A stretch of 64,000 nt of DNA from Helopsaltes ochotensis (taxonomy: Eukaryota > Chordata > Aves > Passeriformes > Locustellidae), in assembly GCA_013400155.1 (NCBI GenBank), contig VXBM01000014.1, positions 1,266,035 to 1,330,034 of the forward strand. Direction: 5' to 3'. Both the position numbers and the translations under genes were made by a program. The notes under the pieces were generated by a model. That model had not been told where the DNA came from. It ran no database searches and saw only the letters and a list, made by a program, of their open reading frames with translations. Positions 22,522 to 34,194 of the stretch are shown here, one piece after another (position 1 is the stretch's first letter; each line of letters opens with the position of its first letter).

Positions 22522-25416
22522 GTAGGTGTTTCCTGAGTAACATGGAAGGTCTTTTGGGTGGTGAAACATTTAAAACTTCTGCAATCTCGTAAGCTGGATG
22601 GAGATGTGATAGAATGTGTTACAGAAATGACAGGAAAACATTGAGACAGAGAGAACAAAAGATGAAGGGGAACAGATGCAGGAGAAAAGCCCCTAACAGG
22701 AGGTGGGAGACAGTAATTGAAATTGAACAGGAGTTTGTTTGGAATTTGCTGAATCTCAGAATGCTTAATGTTACAGGACCTCTGGAGATTGTCTAGTCCA
22801 GCCTTCCTGCACAAACTCAGAGCCTGCCTCAATTGAGAGCAGGTTGCTCAGTAGCTTATTTCAGTTGGGTTTTTAATTCCTCGGGGGTGGAAACTCCACA
22901 ACTTGCTGTGGGCAATCTGTTATAATGTTCAGTCATTCTTAAAATAGAAAAGCCTTTTTCTTATGTTTGAGTGGAATTTACTGTATTTCAGTCTGTGGCC
23001 ATCACATGCCTCTATGCATGAATTAGGATGAATGTCTTCAGTTTGTACAAGACAACTTACCTCAGTTGTTTGCTATGTATTGGATGATTTTCCTTTTTTA
23101 AATCACTTTTGGAAAATACAAATTACAATCGTGTCCCTGTCATAGAATACCTGAACTTCTCCTCCTTTTTACCAGAAATTACATTAACATCATGTTCTGG
23201 GAGTTGCAGTCATATATTTCTGGGTGGGATCTTCCTGCTATGAACTAGTGAGGGAGATGGTGATAGAAAGCAAAGCTGCTGTTTGTCAGACATTTATCTG
23301 AGGTGATTTTCTCAGAGGGACTACCTATCTTTGTGACTTATTTATATACTGTGATGGTAGCATAGAATTTATTTGCAGAAGTTAAACCACTGGCTGAAAT
23401 ACCATGGATTTCAGCATGTGCAAAACATTTTGCAGGAGAATAGACCAAGACTTGCACTTCATTTCAGGTGTAACAGTTGTAAAATTTTTTCTCTTTATAA
23501 TGATTCTCTTGCTTTGAAGCAAGTAGCTCTGGCCTCTCCTGTGCTGCCTCTTTCAAGCAGATAAAAAAGTGAACCAATGCTATTATCAGGAAACAGTTAA
23601 TTGTTCAGTGAGCCCTCATGAATATTAGACCAGTAGCTTATTTCAGCATGAAAGCAATTGAGGAAAAGGTAGTTATCTCTAGCAGTCAAATTAAACAGGA
23701 AGCAGGATTTGACAAGCCTGGATTGAACCTTCCTGAAATCAATTCCAGAGTATCTCCTTCATCACTTTGGGTAGTTGGTGTCATATTGCAAATGCACTAT
23801 GAACACTGAAAGTAGTTTGTTCTGGGAATGGTGGGTTGTTCTGAGTGTGTGTTTCTTTGGAATGAAATTCAGATATTCTCCTCAACTTTGATATCTTTCT
23901 AAACCACTGATTTTTTCCAGCAGTTTGAAAATATAGTTTTTTCAAAATGTTTTTCATTGAAATTAGAGTTCCAGGCCAGAGGATCCCTTCAATAAATTGT
24001 TCTTCCAAAAGGTTTTTAATATAGGTTATTGAAAATAATCTGTCCATGTATTTTGGGAAGATGTAACACAGCTATTTGTAGGTTTAGTTCCTTCAAGAAA
24101 AACTATATTAAGCTCTCTCCAGACAATTTCTGTGAACAAAATATTTTGCAAGACTGAAGCCAGGGTTACACAGGATCAAAAAATCAGTTATCAGCATATA
24201 GTAGTAAACAAGTAATAACTAATATAGCATAGAAAGTTGCTACCAGGAAAGGTAAACAAGATGATGTCTCTAAATGTTACTGATAGGTAGAGGCTCTGGT
24301 GTCAATATTTATCCTAATTGTGTGAATTTACTGCATCTGGCAAGTCAGCTGCTCAGGATCCAGAATGGCCCTGAGTGATTCACTTGTCACATGAATTTTA
24401 AACATTTTCTTTCTGTTTTTCCTTTTATGACCACTGTGTCTGTTTCATTAGGGTTTTATGCTTTGTAACTGACAAACTGTGAAAATCATACAAGTAACAG
24501 TATTCACCTCCTGTCCTATCTTGTCCTCACCTGAAGGTCCTCCCCTGCAGCAAATCCAGCTTACTTGACTTCAGCTCTGTCATTCGTTTCTTTAATTTTT
24601 CTAGGCTGGACAAATGCTGGGTCTTAGGACTGCCTTATTTGTTGCTCTGCATGCATTGCTAATCAGTATCTTCTTTCTTGACAGTTTAAAGGTGGCCAGA
24701 GTACTACACTGGCAATTCTCTTGCCAAAATGTTTCTTTAAGGCATGCTCCAAAGATCACTTGAGCACACTGATTTTTATTATTTTTAGTACAACTTCAGT
24801 TTCTCTGAATGGGACAGGATTACTATATTGTTATCTTAGATTTAAATCTAAGACCACTTTTAACAGCACTTCCAGATCGAAGTCATATAATTTGTAAGAC
24901 AGTTGTATTTATGGAAGTAATCTCTTCCATGGGAAGACTATTATTTTGCTTTCTGTCTGTAATCTCAGCAATGTGTAGTCAATATTGCTGAGAATTGATA
25001 TTCAGAAAATTGTCATGAATAAATCCTGAGCTTTAATAGTGAGAAGCAGAATTCCAGGAGAGGCATTTCTAATGGAAATGTGTTAAATGTTGGTGGATAG
25101 TTCTGGCAGCCCAAGGGCACTTTATTATTATCTGAAAAAAATCTTAAATGTCAAATAAATAGTTATTTATTTCCTTCACTAATTACACTCATTTTAATGG
25201 TCTGATTTGATTTGAATTTCCTGACTTCCCGGGTCAAGTCTACCTATTTATACATTTCTGGGAACACTAATTGTAAGTCATATGATCCTGAAAATGGGTC
25301 TATTTGTACTTCATAAAATCCATGTGAACACTTGAATATTCTTCAGTTCTCTTGTGTTCTGTTAGTGGTTTATTAGGTCTCAGTTTGTGACCTTTGAACT
25401 GTCTCTTTTCATTTAG
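22522..25416 (+). other. BIRC6: Intron w17
   Basis: 2,895 nt with one minus-strand CR1 fragment near its start; the rest is unassigned. Confidence 0.9.
22755..23040 (-). mobile_element. CR1 LINE fragment, - orientation
   Basis: Complement-strand CR1 landmarks in order: acctctggagattgtctagt, gagcaggttgctcagtagct, gtggaaactccacaact, gggcaatctgtt and ttcttatgtttgagtggaat. A 3' end fragment, moderately diverged, in intron w17. Confidence 0.9.
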
Positions 25417-25592
25417 GTGCAAGTGGCCTACATCTGACTAAACATGAAAACTTCCATGGTGGCTTAGATGCAATATCAGTAGGAGATGGGTTGTTCACTA
25501 TCCTGACAACACTTAGTAAGAAAGCAACAACAGTTCAAGTGATGCTTCAACCTATTCTTACCTACATGGCCTGTGGGTACATGGGAAGGCAG
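25417..25592 (+). CDS. BIRC6: BIRC6 exon w18
   Basis: Window residues 969-1027: ASGLHLTKHENFHGGLDA through TYMACGYMGRQ. A Gly-containing loop (GDGLFTILTTLSKK), then a hydrophobic helix. Acceptor catttag, donor CAG|gtaagt, phase 0 end. Confidence 0.96.
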
Positions 25593-26136
25593 GTAAGTTC
25601 CCTTAGGCTTCCTGTGCTTCAAGGTAGTTGATTCTGTAATCAGTAACAAGGTCAGAAAACTAAAGTATTGCTACGTAAAAGAAATGTTAACATTTTTACA
25701 ACCTCACTTCATTTGGGTGCTGAAGTTAGGAAGCCTCTCTCTTTTGCCCATGATAGAGGGAGACAGTTTTCTCTAAGGACATTTTGACATTTCTGTAAAT
25801 GTTGCTGGCTAAAGGCTTGAAGATGGAACAAATATTTTATTATGTGCAACTGAGAAGGCACATTTATTGTGGGTATTTTAATGCTCAGTACTGTTATTTC
25901 CCTGAAGATGCTCACCCCCTGAGTTTGAGCTTTTCAGTACCTCAAGGACTTTTCCTGTGTAAAAATTGAGCCATGTGGAACATGATATTGTATATGGTGG
26001 CAGAGAGGTCAGCTGTGGTGGCATTTCTTCCCTGATAGTTTTGCCTACTAAAGGGGAAGAATGAGAGCTGTTATTTGAATTTCTACTGTACTAATTTTGT
26101 ATGAAACCATGTATTTCTTAATTGATTTTCTTCTAG
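25593..26136 (+). other. BIRC6: Intron w18
   Basis: 544 nt, nothing recognised. Confidence 0.9.
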
Positions 26137-26233
26137 GGTTCTCTTGCCACATGTCAGTTATCTGAGCCACTGCTCTGGTTCATTTTACGAGTGTTGGATA
26201 CAAGTGACGCGCTGAAGGCCTTCCATGATATGG
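26137..26233 (+). CDS. BIRC6: BIRC6 exon w19
   Basis: 97 nt, window residues 1028-1060: GSLATCQLSEPLLWFILRVL to AFHDMG. A single strong hydrophobic helix plus a turn. It is separated from w20 by only 170 nt, the shortest intron in the window. Acceptor ttctag, donor ATGG|gtaaga, phase 1 end. Confidence 0.95.
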
Positions 26234-26403
26234 GTAAGAATGTCTTTTCTTTAGGCACATCAAATATAAAATTTGATTTCGATTTTTTTGGCACTTGAAG
26301 ATTGTGTGTACATGGGCCAGTTTACTAAAAGGCCTTCACTTGTGTGCAATATATTGCTTGCTTCTGAGCAGTATTTTTTTCTCTCTGCCCAAATTATACA
26401 TAG

Positions 26404-26598
26404 GCGGTGTTCAACTTATCTGTAACAACATGGTAACGAGCACAAGAGCTATTGTTAACACAGCAAGGAGCATGGTTTCAACTATCATGAAATTCCTGGA
26501 TTCTGGTCCCACCAAAGCGACAGATAGCAGTTTGAAAGCCAGGGTGCTCGCTTCTGAGCCTGATAATGCAGAAGGAATTCACAATTTTGCGCCTTTGG
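26404..26598 (+). CDS. BIRC6: BIRC6 exon w20
   Basis: 195 nt (65 codons, phase 1 both ends), window residues 1060-1125: GVQLICNNMVTSTRAIVNT, STIMKFLDSG, then a polar linker ending EGIHNFAPLG. The linker leads into the beta-sandwich of w21-w22. The acceptor is acatag and the donor is TTGG|gtgagt. Confidence 0.95.
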
Positions 26599-28923
26599 GT
26601 GAGTGATGCTTTTTTCTCTTAGATTAATTTCTACTGGCCATTTGAATGTGCATCAAGTTCTTAACAAAAAGTAATACAAGTTTCAAATGTTTGAATACTA
26701 CTAAATCTTTTAATAAGAGGGATTGCTGGTGTTCCAAGGTAATGTTGAGGGATGAAGTTAGTCCCCTCCAGCACAGGTAATAAGACCTCATGTGGACAGG
26801 AGAGAGAAGGAAAGGTAGTGATCTGTGTCTGATAAAGTCATGCATAAAGGTGTGCCCCTTTGTCCTGGCCCAGGTCAGGGGATGCCTGGATCCAGCCCAC
26901 TGTCTGCCTTAGACATACTAAGTCTCAATAACTTCTTCTTGGGCACATAATTCTTGATGGAGTTAATACAGAATCGTGGCATGGTAGGATGATAGAGAAT
27001 GAGCCTCAGCTTTGTGAAGCAGAGCAGAAGCCAGAGCATAAGGCTGATATTGTTTATAGTGCTCTTATATCTGCTTCTGACTGCTGTCCTGTTGCCTGTG
27101 TGAGCATTTGTTAGAATTGCAATGCTGATTTGTAATCAATACAATGGCTGCCAGTTAAATAAAATGTGTGTTTTAAGAGGTAGTACTGTAATATCTTACA
27201 AAGGCTGTCCTTGTCAGTACTAGTGTCTTTGTTTTCTGTTGCTGCCCACTAGCCTGGTGCAGCCCTTGAATGTATTCATACAGTTTGTCTCACTGACAAG
27301 AGGGGATTAATTTTAAAATTTCTGGAGAGATTATTAAATGAGAAAGGAATCCATACAGTCCTGCGATTCAAATTTAAGCGTTTTAAAAATCATGGCATTA
27401 CAAAAGACAATAAAAAGAGGTTTATTTGGTAGAATAGGGGCCTCTGGAAATCTACTTTGCTCTTCACAAATTTCTAAATGGGAAATCTAGGAATCCTGCA
27501 AATGTTTGTTCTTTATTATTTTATATATTAAAAATCCTAAGCATATATGATGGTAGGTTCTTGCCTACCTTATCTTCCAGCTTACAAAGGGCTGCAGTTG
27601 TTGATGTTCTGCCATGAGGGCATCTCTCTGATATTTAATTTTCAGTCAGGAGTGTGCTTTTGAAATTAACCTTCATTGCCCTCACTTAGTACATTCTAAT
27701 TCCCATCATTTAGTAGTCTCTGTTGTATATTCTGATTCTCATCATGTGGTTGTTTGTCATGACAGGTAAAAGAATTACAAAAGAAAGGCCTCATAAGATC
27801 AGGCCTGCTTTCCTAAATTGCCAAAGTTAGCCTGTCACTTCTTCTAAGTAATTTGCGAGTTCCCATGCGAAAACAATCTTGGTATGAAAACTCGTTAGCA
27901 TAAACTCATTAGCACAACTATTCCTGGGTTGAAAAAAAAAAGCACCTGTAATAACAAGGGATTTGGCCCATGAGAATCAGTAAAGAAAATATGTAAACAG
28001 TCCAAGAATAGAGAGGTTTCATGGACAAGTAGAACACCTTTTATTAACCAACAGAGTAGTTGGCAAGAAAGCTATTAACCAATTAAAGTTAATACAAAGT
28101 CTGTAGAAACTGTATAAAATGAGTTGTGATAAAGAATTGGCTTTTCCTGCATGAAAATAATGGAGTGTTGGCAAACTTACTACAATAGTCATTCTCTGAG
28201 ATGAGCTTAATGCATTTTGGGATGAAAGTTTATCAAAATGTGTCCAGGAATTAATGTTCAGCTGCTGCTAGGCATTTAGTTGTGGGGTCAGGCTATAACT
28301 ACTTTACGGTAAAACACCCCAAATGCCTGTAGTTTGTTGGAACAGCTCAAATCTGTTTATGCCCTGTAACTCACTAAAGAAGACAGCCTACATCTTCCTT
28401 CTTCATTCTAAACTTATGCTAGGAGAAGAAAAGAAGCAGCAGCTGTGGACAGTTTTTTTTTTTCTGGTGTCTTTTTTAGAAATGGGTTTTCATGTGAAAC
28501 CTTTTTAAAGAAAAAGGGTTGCAGAAGTTGGTTTTAAAGTCATTTATTTTATTTTAGTATTTAAAGTGTGTTAACTGTGAATTAACTGAGTTCAAGTTCT
28601 AAACAATGCTGTTCAGCCTGCACCTTTCTATTTGGTTTGCTTTTGTCATGTACTCTTGATAATAAGTTTAGAATTTTGGTAGCAATTGTCCCCTAGCAAA
28701 TTTCAAGGACATACATATGCATGTGAATATGTAAATTGGCTATTTAAAATAGTCTCAGAGTAAAAGAAAAATAACTGAACAGTGAACATTAAACATGGGA
28801 TATTACTGATAAAGCAAAAGAGATGAGACCAAAAAAAGGTGTTTTTCACAGTTTAGGCTGTAAATTAATGTGGGTTTTACTACTGAACATTAATAATCAA
28901 TGTTAATGGTGCTGTCTTTGAAG
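26599..28923 (+). other. BIRC6: Intron w20
   Basis: 2,325 nt with a possible LTR remnant at 27.75-28.19 kb. Confidence 0.9.
27755..28187 (+). mobile_element. Possible LTR remnant
   Basis: Begins tgtcatgacagg. It contains ctattaaccaattaaagtta, then a TATA-like gtataaaatgag about 40 nt on, then ggcttttcctgcatgaaaat. This is the order of a CCAAT-like box, TATA and R region seen in avian LTRs. Target duplications were not found and the ends are estimated. Lies in intron w20. Confidence 0.4.
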
Positions 28924-29124
28924 GCTCAATCACCTCAAGCAGTCCCACTGCCCAGCCTGCTGAAGTGCTGTTGCAGGCTACTCCTCCCCACAGACGGGCT
29001 CGCTCTGCTGCATGGTCATACATATTCTTACCTGAGGAAGCCTGGTGTGACCTCACCATTCACCTTCCTGCAGCTGTGCTGCTCAAGGAGATCCACATCC
29101 AGCCTCACCTGGCCTCACTGGCAA
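28924..29124 (+). CDS. BIRC6: BIRC6 exon w21 (first half of CBD-like beta-sandwich)
   Basis: 201 nt (67 codons, phase 1 both ends), window residues 1125-1192. A Ser/Thr-Pro linker and a basic stretch (TPPHRRARSAAW) are followed by SYIFLPEEAWCDLTIHLP and LLKEIHIQPHLASL. The beta-strand spacing looks like the entry strands of a galactose-binding/F5-8C/DOC-type jelly roll. Structural papers describe carbohydrate-binding-module-like domains inside the BIRC6 scaffold; matching this exon to one of them is my inference. Acceptor ttgaag, donor GCAA|gtaagt. Confidence 0.95.
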
Positions 29125-29749
29125 GTAAGTAGATTCACTGATGTTGATGCCAGTTCAAAATTTTGAAGTCTGGGATACAATACAAGGAGTATAATCAGAA
29201 GAACTGAAGCTGGGAAGTTGTTGAATAATGCCAGTAAAATAAGTCTGCAAAGCTTGCAAATTCTGCTTCCCTTGAGAATGGAAGGCCCTGCCTCTGCTGG
29301 TTTTCTAGCCTAGTGGATGTCACGGCATTCATGTTAAATATGTCAAAAAACTGTGTCATACTTATCAAAACTTTGCCCAGTGAGAAAGTGATATTGGTCA
29401 TGGGTCTTCAGGCAAAATGCTTTTGTATGGTAGTTAGGAAAAAGCATGAGATTTTCAGTTCTAATTGTTGTAGCCCTGATAGGGAAACAGTGTTTTCACT
29501 GTGACAGGACTCTTCTTCATCTGCAGGCTTTGAAATAAACTGTATATACCATGTATCAAAGTGCTTGTGCTTTAACATGTACCCATCTCCCAGGTCAAGT
29601 TCTCCAGCTGCAGCTCTGTAGTAGTGTCTGCCTGAGATCATTTCAGGCATTTTTTTCTCTGAATTTTGAGTGTTGACCGTGTATCCATGATGAAGATAAA
29701 CTGGTACAGATTTTAAAATAGTGTTAAACCTTCTTATCTTACTCTGTAG
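29125..29749 (+). other. BIRC6: Intron w21
   Basis: 625 nt between the two halves of the beta-sandwich. A minus-strand open frame of 117 codons covers part of it, without recognisable homology. Confidence 0.9.
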
Positions 29750-30029
29750 CTTGCCCTTCATCAGTGTCTGTTGAAATAAGCGCAGATGGTGTCAATATGT
29801 TACCGTTGTCAACTCCTGTTATCACAAGTGGTCTCACCTATATAAAAATCCAGCTGGTAAAAGCTGAAGTCGCCTCAGCTGTCTGCCTTCGCCTCCATCG
29901 TCCTCGGGATGCCAGTACCCTGGGCCTCTCGCAGATCAAGCTGTTAGGCCTCACCGCCTTTGGAAACACCTCCTCTGCCACCGTCAATAATCCCTTCCTT
30001 CCCTCTGAGGACCAGGTCTCTAAAACCAG
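29750..30029 (+). CDS. BIRC6: BIRC6 exon w22 (second half of CBD-like beta-sandwich)
   Basis: 280 nt, window residues 1192-1285: CPSSVSVEISADGVNML, GLTYIKIQLVKAE, VCLRLHRPRD, LGLSQIKLLGLTAFG, then a linker ending EDQVSKT. Alternating beta-strands with the LRLHRP and LSQIKLLG patterns usual at the end of jelly-roll substrate- or sugar-binding folds. Its second half is visibly richer in GC than the introns around it. Donor CCAG|gtaagg, phase 2 end. Confidence 0.96.
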
Positions 30030-31967
30030 GTAAGGCTCCAGTGTCAGGGGACAGTTGGTGCCAGCTCGTGGTTTAAGGTTAGGTTTTTTTATGGTGTTTT
30101 CTTCTCTGAGTCAGATCTTTCAGTAGCAAACTCTTCCTCTTTTGTTTTTTCTTTTTCCGGTGTGAAGGGAAAGATAGGCAGTACTTCTGCCTTCTTTAGT
30201 AGCCAAAATACTTCTTATCCTTACAGAAGTCAACGGAGTTACATAAGTAACATAAGAGCAAGAGTAGAAATAGAACAATGGAATGTTTTGTGGAAGTCAT
30301 ATCTAATATTGCTGTTTGCAAACTTTTCAGAAATAGGAGCTGAATGTTGTTATGATTCCAACATATCAGCAAGATTTCTTTTCACAAGTGTTTATTTGGT
30401 TCGGTGGCATTTTGAGTCCCTTACTCATTTTAAAAATAAAAATAAATGAACACATAAGGAATTTTTTAAAAGCGTCAGTGTTTTCCAACTTTAAATTGAA
30501 TTTACTGGATGGATTTTTGAGATTTCCTGGCTTTTTAAGTTTAGCTTAGTAAATTGTAAAAACTTACTAATTTTTAAATATTTAATCTTTGAGCCTTAAT
30601 GTTTAGAAATCTGAAGAGAGCATGGGAAAGTTATAAAAACCTTTCTGCTTTTGCAGGGAGAACTTTCAAGAGCCTAAGTAAATTTAGAGAACATGAATAC
30701 TCTCAGTATTAAAAGTATTATTAAAAGCTGTATAACTGAAATTGGTTTTTACTCTTAAATAGCAGTGAAGAAGATTATTATAGCCAAATTATACTATACT
30801 TCAGAAAAGGTTATAATAAAGTCACACAAGAATAATCAGTATCTAAGGAAAGAAGGTGTGTGTGTATGTTCTTCATTTCTTGAAATGTTTTATTGTAGCT
30901 TTCAGCTTTATGTTGTATCTCAACAGAAACAATGATAGTAATGTGAATCATATTCAATAAACTTGTGTACATTTTATTTTAGACATAACAGAGAACTTGC
31001 TCTCTTGTAATTAATGAATCCAGTTAATTTAGGAATAAATGATTCCTAAGGTAAAATTGTAATTCTAATTTAAGGTCTTTAATAAAGTTTGCATTTTTTT
31101 AAACTGTGGTAAAGGTTAGTTGTGGAAACAACCTGCTAGTTTAGAACTTATGAGTGAAAGATTTCATTTATTTCACAAACATCTTAGATTGCCATCTTGT
31201 TCATGATGTTAGTTAAAATAGTATTGTGTGGTGTATTTTATAAAGTCATTGATGTGTTTCCAAACTGATTTGATTACAGTAGGTTTATTTCTCAGGATTT
31301 GTTATGAAAAGGACTTCTGGATGATTTTGTCAAAGAATGAGAGACATGAGGGAAATGTAGTAACTAACACATTTTTAATTTCTGTACTTTTTCTATATGC
31401 ATTTTAAATCAGGTTCCCTAAGATTCACTGGGGTTTATTGTGAATGTATATGATTCTAACAGTTTGTGATGTCAGGGAAGTTGTGCTGGTACATAATTTT
31501 AATGCCAACCTCACTCCTTTTTATGTAAAAAAAACAACACACAAGCAAATAAAACTCAACAAAGGAAAAAAGAACCCAACAATCAATAAAACCCAAACCC
31601 TTCCCACACCCTTGCCCGTATATAAACACCTTCCCTTAACAGGGAAGGATTTCTTCCTGTTTGAAGAAATATGTATATAAATCAAGAAATCTTGTAAAAC
31701 TTTAGTAATAATACTTGCAGGCTCTCAACTCTTTCTGCTCACAGACCCTGCCTTTCTTACAATCTTAATCCAATGATTGCAGCAGCATTACTAATGTATA
31801 TTTCATTGTGGTCTTACAGTCATTTGCTTTGCTCAGATAATGTTTGGGCATGTCACAGAAGTTTTCTGCGGTACTTGTCCTGTAATCTAATACAGATAGT
31901 TGTGCTACAGGTAAGAAGTAATCTAATAAAATAATACATTAGCTCATTTTTCTGTTTTCCTTTTCAG
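30030..31967 (+). other. BIRC6: Intron w22
   Basis: 1,938 nt. An A/C-rich stretch at about 31526-31640 stands out; no repeat family recognised. Confidence 0.9.
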
Positions 31968-32224
31968 TATTGGATGGTTAAGATTATTACACCACTGCCT
32001 CACTCACATCAGTGATTTGGAAGGAATGATGGCTAGTGCTGCAGCACCCACTGCTAATCTATTGCAGACATGTGCTGCTTTACTAATGTCCCCTTATTGT
32101 GGGATGCATTCTCCAAACATAGAGGCTGTGCTTGTGAAAATTGGGCTTCAGTCCACCAGAATTGGCCTAAAATTGATTGACATTCTTCTAAGAAACTGCT
32201 CGGCATCAGGGAGTGATCCTGCAG
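31968..32224 (+). CDS. BIRC6: BIRC6 exon w23
   Basis: 257 nt, window residues 1285-1371: IGWLRLLHHCLTHISDLEG, an Ala-rich helix (MMASAAAPTANLLQTCAALL), then LKLIDILLRNCSASGSDPA. The helical scaffold resumes after the beta-sandwich. Acceptor ttttcag, donor GCAG|gtgagt, phase 1 end. Confidence 0.96.
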
Positions 32225-33368
32225 GTGAGTGCAGTGCATTTCTTTTCAGTTGTTGCTTAAAAACATTGCTTGTATAAAAGTACAAATGCAGTATATTTGC
32301 ATGTTGCTTTCTGATTCTGAACCTGGGTTGCCAGAACTTGCAATTGTGCTTTGTTGGGCTTCTAAGTGTCACAGTCCTTGTGTGTGGGTAGTCCTACCAC
32401 AGTAAAGCAGTTGGGTGAGGGTTGTTTGGTTTTTCATAACTAGATGGGTGTTTTGAAGCCAGTAGGTTGCACAGTGTATCCTAATTGCCTCTTACTTTAG
32501 ATACTGTGTCCAGATGTTTTAAAATTAGGGGTACTGCCACAGGTACTACTAAGGAAAACAAATGCAGCAGAATTTGGGCAGCAGTAGTCTGTAGGATTGT
32601 ATGAATTCTGAATAACACTAAGCATTAAAAATACTTACATGTGGAGGCACATAATGAAGATACAACAATAGTCGGTGTCTCAACAGAAGCTGTTCTGTTA
32701 ATGCACTGGAGGTTTTGTATTTATGGTTTCATACCACTTTGCTGTTTTGTAGCTTCTAAATGGAAGAAAACAAATTCAGGTTTTCTTGTTTTGAGGCTGC
32801 TAACAGAAAACTCTCTTTTTAAAATGGCATCCATGACTTCTTTTGCCATGAGTTTCAGGATAGACTGCTCTGTTTTGCTGGAATGTTGTTAGATCAGAGA
32901 GTACTTTCTGGCGGGGCAGAGGTTGAACACAGTGAGGAGAAGCTGAATAGGAAATAATCTGTGGAAATCTTCTGCTGTAATCCCATTGATGGAAATGGGA
33001 GTTAAATAAGCTTACATTTTGAAAAAAGTATTTGCTTCTGTGAAGCAAGAGGTTTGACAGCTCTACTGGAATTAGTCATGTCTTTTTGGAGTATGTTGAA
33101 GAAAACCCTACTATGTAAGGCTCCAAGTCCTGTATCTGATGTATGTTGTAATCGTTTTTCCTTCCATAGTAAGGCTGAACATTGGTCATACAAAATGCAC
33201 AGTTTTGAGACAGTGGTGTGTATAGGAATTTCATCCTTATGTTAATGCGAAAACGTAATTCAGTGTTAATATTGCAATTCTATAATAATGTCATTAGTAC
33301 ACTTAAAAAATACATATGTAAGTACTTCTATTATTTCCCCTCCCCTTTTTTTTTTTGAACGCGGCAAG
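32225..33368 (+). other. BIRC6: Intron w23
   Basis: 1,144 nt, nothing recognised. A T-run at 33346-33355 serves as the pyrimidine tract for w24. Confidence 0.9.
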
Positions 33369-33477
33369 ATCTGAATAGCCCTTTACTGTTTGGAAGATTA
33401 AATGGTCTCTCTTCTGACTCCACAATAGACATTCTTTATCAGCTTGGAACAACTCAAGACCCTGGAACAAAAGATAG
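33369..33477 (+). CDS. BIRC6: BIRC6 exon w24
   Basis: 109 nt, window residues 1371-1407: DLNSPLLFGRLNGLSSDS to TQDPGTKD plus a split Arg. Mainly loop with one short helix. The acceptor is ggcaag downstream of a T-run; the donor is ATAG|gtaatg; phase 2 end. Confidence 0.94.
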
Positions 33478-33972
33478 GTAATGTTATTTGGGTTGTCATA
33501 TGGAAGCATATACAAAAAATAACCTGTTAAACAGTGGCTTGATATTAGTTCACAAAACCGAACATTTTTGAAATCTGATTGTTATGAGGTAGCATGGACA
33601 TCTGAAAAAGCTCTCCCAGCTTTCTGTCCTGGCTCTTTGTATCCTTTCCAAGGAACTCTGTCCCTCTTTTTCTGCTCTTATAAATGTGACAAAACTTTGG
33701 TTTTCAACTTTTTTCTCAAATAGTCAGAACTCAGATTCCTGCTGTATTTTCTTTTTCTGTAGAAGTTTCACATTTGGCTGTCCAAGATAAATTTTTAAAT
33801 TAATTTTTACCCTGATCTACATCTCGAGGAAAAAAAACCTTGAGCTCACTCTTGAACTTTATTTCAAAGAAAGAGATAAATGTGTAAATTGGATTACAAA
33901 AAAAAGCAAGCTAATTTGATTCTGAGTGTGTCTTTGCTCGTTCGTAATGTGCAACATCATCTTGTCTTACAG
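33478..33972 (+). other. BIRC6: Intron w24
   Basis: 495 nt, nothing recognised. Confidence 0.9.
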
Positions 33973-34194
33973 AATTCAAGCATTGCTGAAATGGGTCAGT
34001 GATTCTGCAAGAGTTGCAGCTATGAAAAAAAGTGGCCGGGTCAGCTACATTTGTCCCAATAGCTCAACCAGAGAGTATGGGCTTTTGATGCCATCCCCTT
34101 CCCACTTGCACTGCGTGGCAGCAATCCTGTGGCATAGTTACGAATTGCTTGTTGAGTACAATTTGCCAGCATTGCTGGACAGGGAGCTCTTTGA
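33973..34194 (+). CDS. BIRC6: BIRC6 exon w25
   Basis: 222 nt (74 codons, phase 2 both ends), window residues 1407-1481: IQALLKWVSDSARVAAM, a polar segment with cysteine and Tyr, then CVAAILWHSYELLVEYN to ELFE. Acceptor ttacag, donor TTGA|gtaagt. Confidence 0.96.

Noticed and set aside
22416..22832. A 138-codon minus-strand open frame
   Set aside because: Antisense shadow of exon w17 running into a CR1 fragment.
29408..29761. A 117-codon minus-strand open frame in intron w21
   Set aside because: Ends across the w22 acceptor, has no recognisable domain, and is most likely chance.
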